From the NCBI RefSeq assembly GCF_024519455.1, contig NZ_JALJRY010000043.1, forward strand, positions 1-64,000: a stretch of 64,000 nucleotides of DNA, read 5' to 3'. How positions within the stretch are numbered: position 1 is the first letter of the stretch; every line of letters starts with the position of its first letter. Of the stretch, positions 62,015 through 64,000 are shown one piece after another. Under the pieces are notes generated by a model. The model was not told the origin of the DNA and did no database searches. It saw only the letters and a list, made by a program, of their open reading frames with translations. The stretch comes from Streptomyces sp. STR69 (GTDB lineage Bacteria; Actinomycetota; Actinomycetes; Streptomycetales; Streptomycetaceae). Both the position numbers and the translations under genes were made by a program.

Positions 62015-64000
62015 ATGCACGAAACCCACCCGCAGCGTGGCGGCTCGACGCGTCGGTCGGTACTGGCGGCCAGCCTGACGACCGGGGTTCTCGCGGCACT
62101 CGGTCCGGCGGCGAACGCCGCCTCCTCCGGGACGGCTCGCTCCACCGCGGGCGCGCCCTCGGCGAGTTGGTTCGCCCAACCGGCCAAGTCGGTCCGGCCC
62201 AGGTTCCGTTGGTGGTGGCCGGACGGACTGGTGGACCCGGTGGAGATCGCGCGGGAGATCGACCAGATGGCCGACGCGGGATTCGGCGGCGCCGAGATCG
62301 CGGCCGTGCACCACAGCATCACCGACACCTCCGTGCTGGACACCGCCCATCGCGGGTGGGGAAGCACGGCCTGGCGCGACGGTGTGAGGGCCGCGCTGCG
62401 GCAGGCCGCGCGCCGCGGGCTGACCATCGACCTCACCCTCGGGCCGAGCTGGCCCGTCGCCGTGCCCGGAGTCACTCCCGACGACGACGCCGCGGTGAAG
62501 GAACTCGTCTACGGCAAGGCCACATTGACCAGCGGCGCGACCTTCAACGGTCCGGTGCCTGCCTCCGTCTACCCGGCCGCCTCCGGTGTCACCGTGCAGA
62601 AGCTCCTCGCCGTCCAGGCCGCCCGCGTCAACACCGCCTACTCCAGCGGCAGGGCGACCGGCCTGGACGCCGACAGCGTCACCGACCTGACCAGCCAGGT
62701 GTCGGACAGCAACCTCAGCTGGACCCCGCCCGACTCGGCGACCTGGGTGATCCTCTCGTACTGGCAGCGGGGCTCGGGCCAGCAGCCCGAGGCGGGACCG
62801 CATTCCTCGCCCGCCGCGTACGTCGTCGACCACTTCAGTGCGACCGGGACCACGGCCGTCACCCGCTACTGGGAGTCCACGATCCTCGACTCCACACTCT
62901 GCGCACTCCTCAGATCGGCGGGCGGCACCTTCTTCGAGGACTCCGTGGAGCTGGAGACCAAGGGTCTGCAGTGGACGCCTGGCCTGCCCGCCGCGTTCCG
63001 CGAGCACACCGGACGCGACCTGCTGCCGTATCTGCCGGCCGTCGTCCTCGACAACGGCAACCAGATCTTCGCCTTCGAGGCCCGGCTCACCCAGGAGATC
63101 CGGCACGACTTCTGGGAGACCGTCTCCGGCCTGTTCAACAAGCACCACCTCGGAGCGCTCAAGTCCTGGGCACACGGACACGGCATGAAACTCCGTTCCC
63201 AGCCGTACGGCCTCCAGACAGACGCCATCGCCTCGGCGGCCCTTCTCGACGTCCCCGAGGGCGAGTCGCTCGGCTTCAAGAACCTCGACGACTACCGCTG
63301 CCTGGCCGGCGGACGTGACATGGCCGGCAACCGCATCCTGTCCTGCGAGGCCGGCGCGTACGCGGGCGGCGCCTACAACACCACCTGGGACAAGTTCCTG
63401 CGCACCATGGGCGGCGCGTACGCGGCGGGCGTCAACCAGACCGTGATCCACGGCTTCTCCTATGCCACCGCGCCGGGCGTCAACTGGCCCGGCTTCGCCG
63501 CGTTCAGTCCGTACAGCGGAGCCCCGGGATACGGCGAGTCGTGGGGGCCGAGGCAGCCGACCTGGCGCCATGTGTCCGACATCGCCGGCTATCTCGGCCG
63601 CGTCCACGAGGTGCTCCAGTCGGGCACCGCCCGCGCGGACATCGCGGTCTTCCGGCAGACCGGCTACACGGCGACCGGCATCGGGGCCTCCTGGCTGACC
63701 TCCACAGGCATCCCGCTCGGCTGGACCCACCAGTTCCTGAGCGGACCACTGCTCGACCTGCCCGCGGCCAAGGTCTCCGACAAGCGCCTGGCACCCGGCG
63801 GGCCCGCCTACAAGGCCCTGTTCCTCGAAGGCGACTTCTTCTACGGCTCCAATCCCACGCTCGCCGTCGCCGACGCCCGCAGACTCCTGAAGTTCGCACG
63901 CGCCGGTCTGCCCACCGTGCTCCTCGGCGCCTTCGACCAGGCGCTCACCCCGGGTCTCCCAGACGACGGGGAGCAGGCCGAACTGCGTTCTCTGACGGCC
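62015..64000 (+). CDS. Tat-exported GH106-like glycoside hydrolase, 3' end outside window
   Basis: An open frame of 662 codons runs off the window. The N-terminus GGSTRRSVLAASLTTGVLAA is a twin-arginine signal. The mature start RPRFRWWWPDGLVDPVEIAR with QMADAGFGGAEIAAVHHS is characteristic of large GH106-type hydrolases (alpha-L-rhamnosidase and relatives). Other conserved pieces are LTLGPSWP, FFEDSVELETKGLQWTPGLP and RSQPYGLQTDAI. It should act outside the cell; rhamnosidase activity is likely but not certain because this branch is broad. It is preceded by LacI-type operator sequences. Confidence 0.8.
   Translation, partial: MHETHPQRGGSTRRSVLAASLTTGVLAALGPAANAASSGTARSTAGAPSASWFAQPAKSVRPRFRWWWPDGLVDPVEIAREIDQMADAGFGGAEIAAVHHSITDTSVLDTAHRGWGSTAWRDGVRAALRQAARRGLTIDLTLGPSWPVAVPGVTPDDDAAVKELVYGKATLTSGATFNGPVPASVYPAASGVTVQKLLAVQAARVNTAYSSGRATGLDADSVTDLTSQVSDSNLSWTPPDSATWVILSYWQRGSGQQPEAGPHSSPAAYVVDHFSATGTTAVTRYWESTILDSTLCALLRSAGGTFFEDSVELETKGLQWTPGLPAAFREHTGRDLLPYLPAVVLDNGNQIFAFEARLTQEIRHDFWETVSGLFNKHHLGALKSWAHGHGMKLRSQPYGLQTDAIASAALLDVPEGESLGFKNLDDYRCLAGGRDMAGNRILSCEAGAYAGGAYNTTWDKFLRTMGGAYAAGVNQTVIHGFSYATAPGVNWPGFAAFSPYSGAPGYGESWGPRQPTWRHVSDIAGYLGRVHEVLQSGTARADIAVFRQTGYTATGIGASWLTSTGIPLGWTHQFLSGPLLDLPAAKVSDKRLAPGGPAYKALFLEGDFFYGSNPTLAVADARRLLKFARAGLPTVLLGAFDQALTPGLPDDGEQAELRSLTA

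Noticed and set aside
1..64000. CRISPR arrays, rRNA or tRNA genes, riboswitches
   Set aside because: No regularly spaced repeats, rRNA blocks, cloverleaf structures or known riboswitch cores were noticed on either strand; a covariance-model scan would be needed to exclude small RNAs.

Overview
The window is high-GC DNA with strong GC bias at third codon positions, GTG/TTG starts, many overlapping stop/start codons, secreted chitinases preceded by DasR-type operators and a high density of broken transposases. All of this fits a Streptomyces (or close actinomycete) chromosome, probably an accessory or arm region. The organism call is inference; no rRNA or tRNA gene was seen.

Left third (1-23 kb): a patchwork of small regulatory and enzyme genes separated by insertion-sequence debris. 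It holds an AraC-type regulator with a dihydrofolate-reductase-like protein, a LysR regulator divergent from an inositol-monophosphatase-family protein, an MFS exporter, an AraC/GyrI-like regulator next to a beta-lactamase-fold hydrolase, and two convergent GH18 chitinases, each with a DasR-like element upstream. Next come an intact IS5-type element that carries a second, non-transposase gene, an AraC regulator between two dead IS5 fragments, a large XRE-NB-ARC-TPR regulator, and an IS3-type element that joins two unrelated truncated genes (a HAD phosphatase start and an acyltransferase E2 end). Remnants of IS1380, IS630, ISL3, IS3 and IS110 families are also present.

Centre (23.2-52.4 kb): the most striking locus. 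A DeoR-type regulator and a carbohydrate ABC transporter (binding lipoprotein plus two permeases, read leftward) stand beside one rightward run of eleven tightly packed genes covering about 24 kb. In order these are GH31, GH123-like (DUF4091), GH35, GH35, GH31, a frameshifted SGNH esterase, an intact SGNH esterase, GH29 alpha-fucosidase, two small non-catalytic beta-sandwich proteins without signal peptides, and GH89 alpha-N-acetylglucosaminidase. The enzymes carry Sec or Tat signals and many have accessory modules. An identical 8-base motif, GAAATTGC, lies in front of the regulator, the transporter operon and the enzyme operon, which suggests one regulon. The enzyme set (beta-Gal, alpha-Fuc, beta-GalNAc, alpha-GlcNAc, GH31 alpha-glycosidases, esterases) would suit stripping a fucosylated, galactosylated, amino-sugar-rich glycan of mucin or glycolipid type outside the cell, followed by uptake through the ABC transporter.

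Right (52.4-64 kb): after a strong terminator and more transposon/TPR debris, a leftward operon encodes a second sugar ABC transporter (lipoprotein and two permeases), a GH4 phospho-glycosidase-like enzyme and a BadF/BadG-type sugar kinase. A ROK repressor follows on the same strand upstream. The window ends inside a large Tat-exported GH106-like glycoside hydrolase preceded by LacI-type operator sequences.
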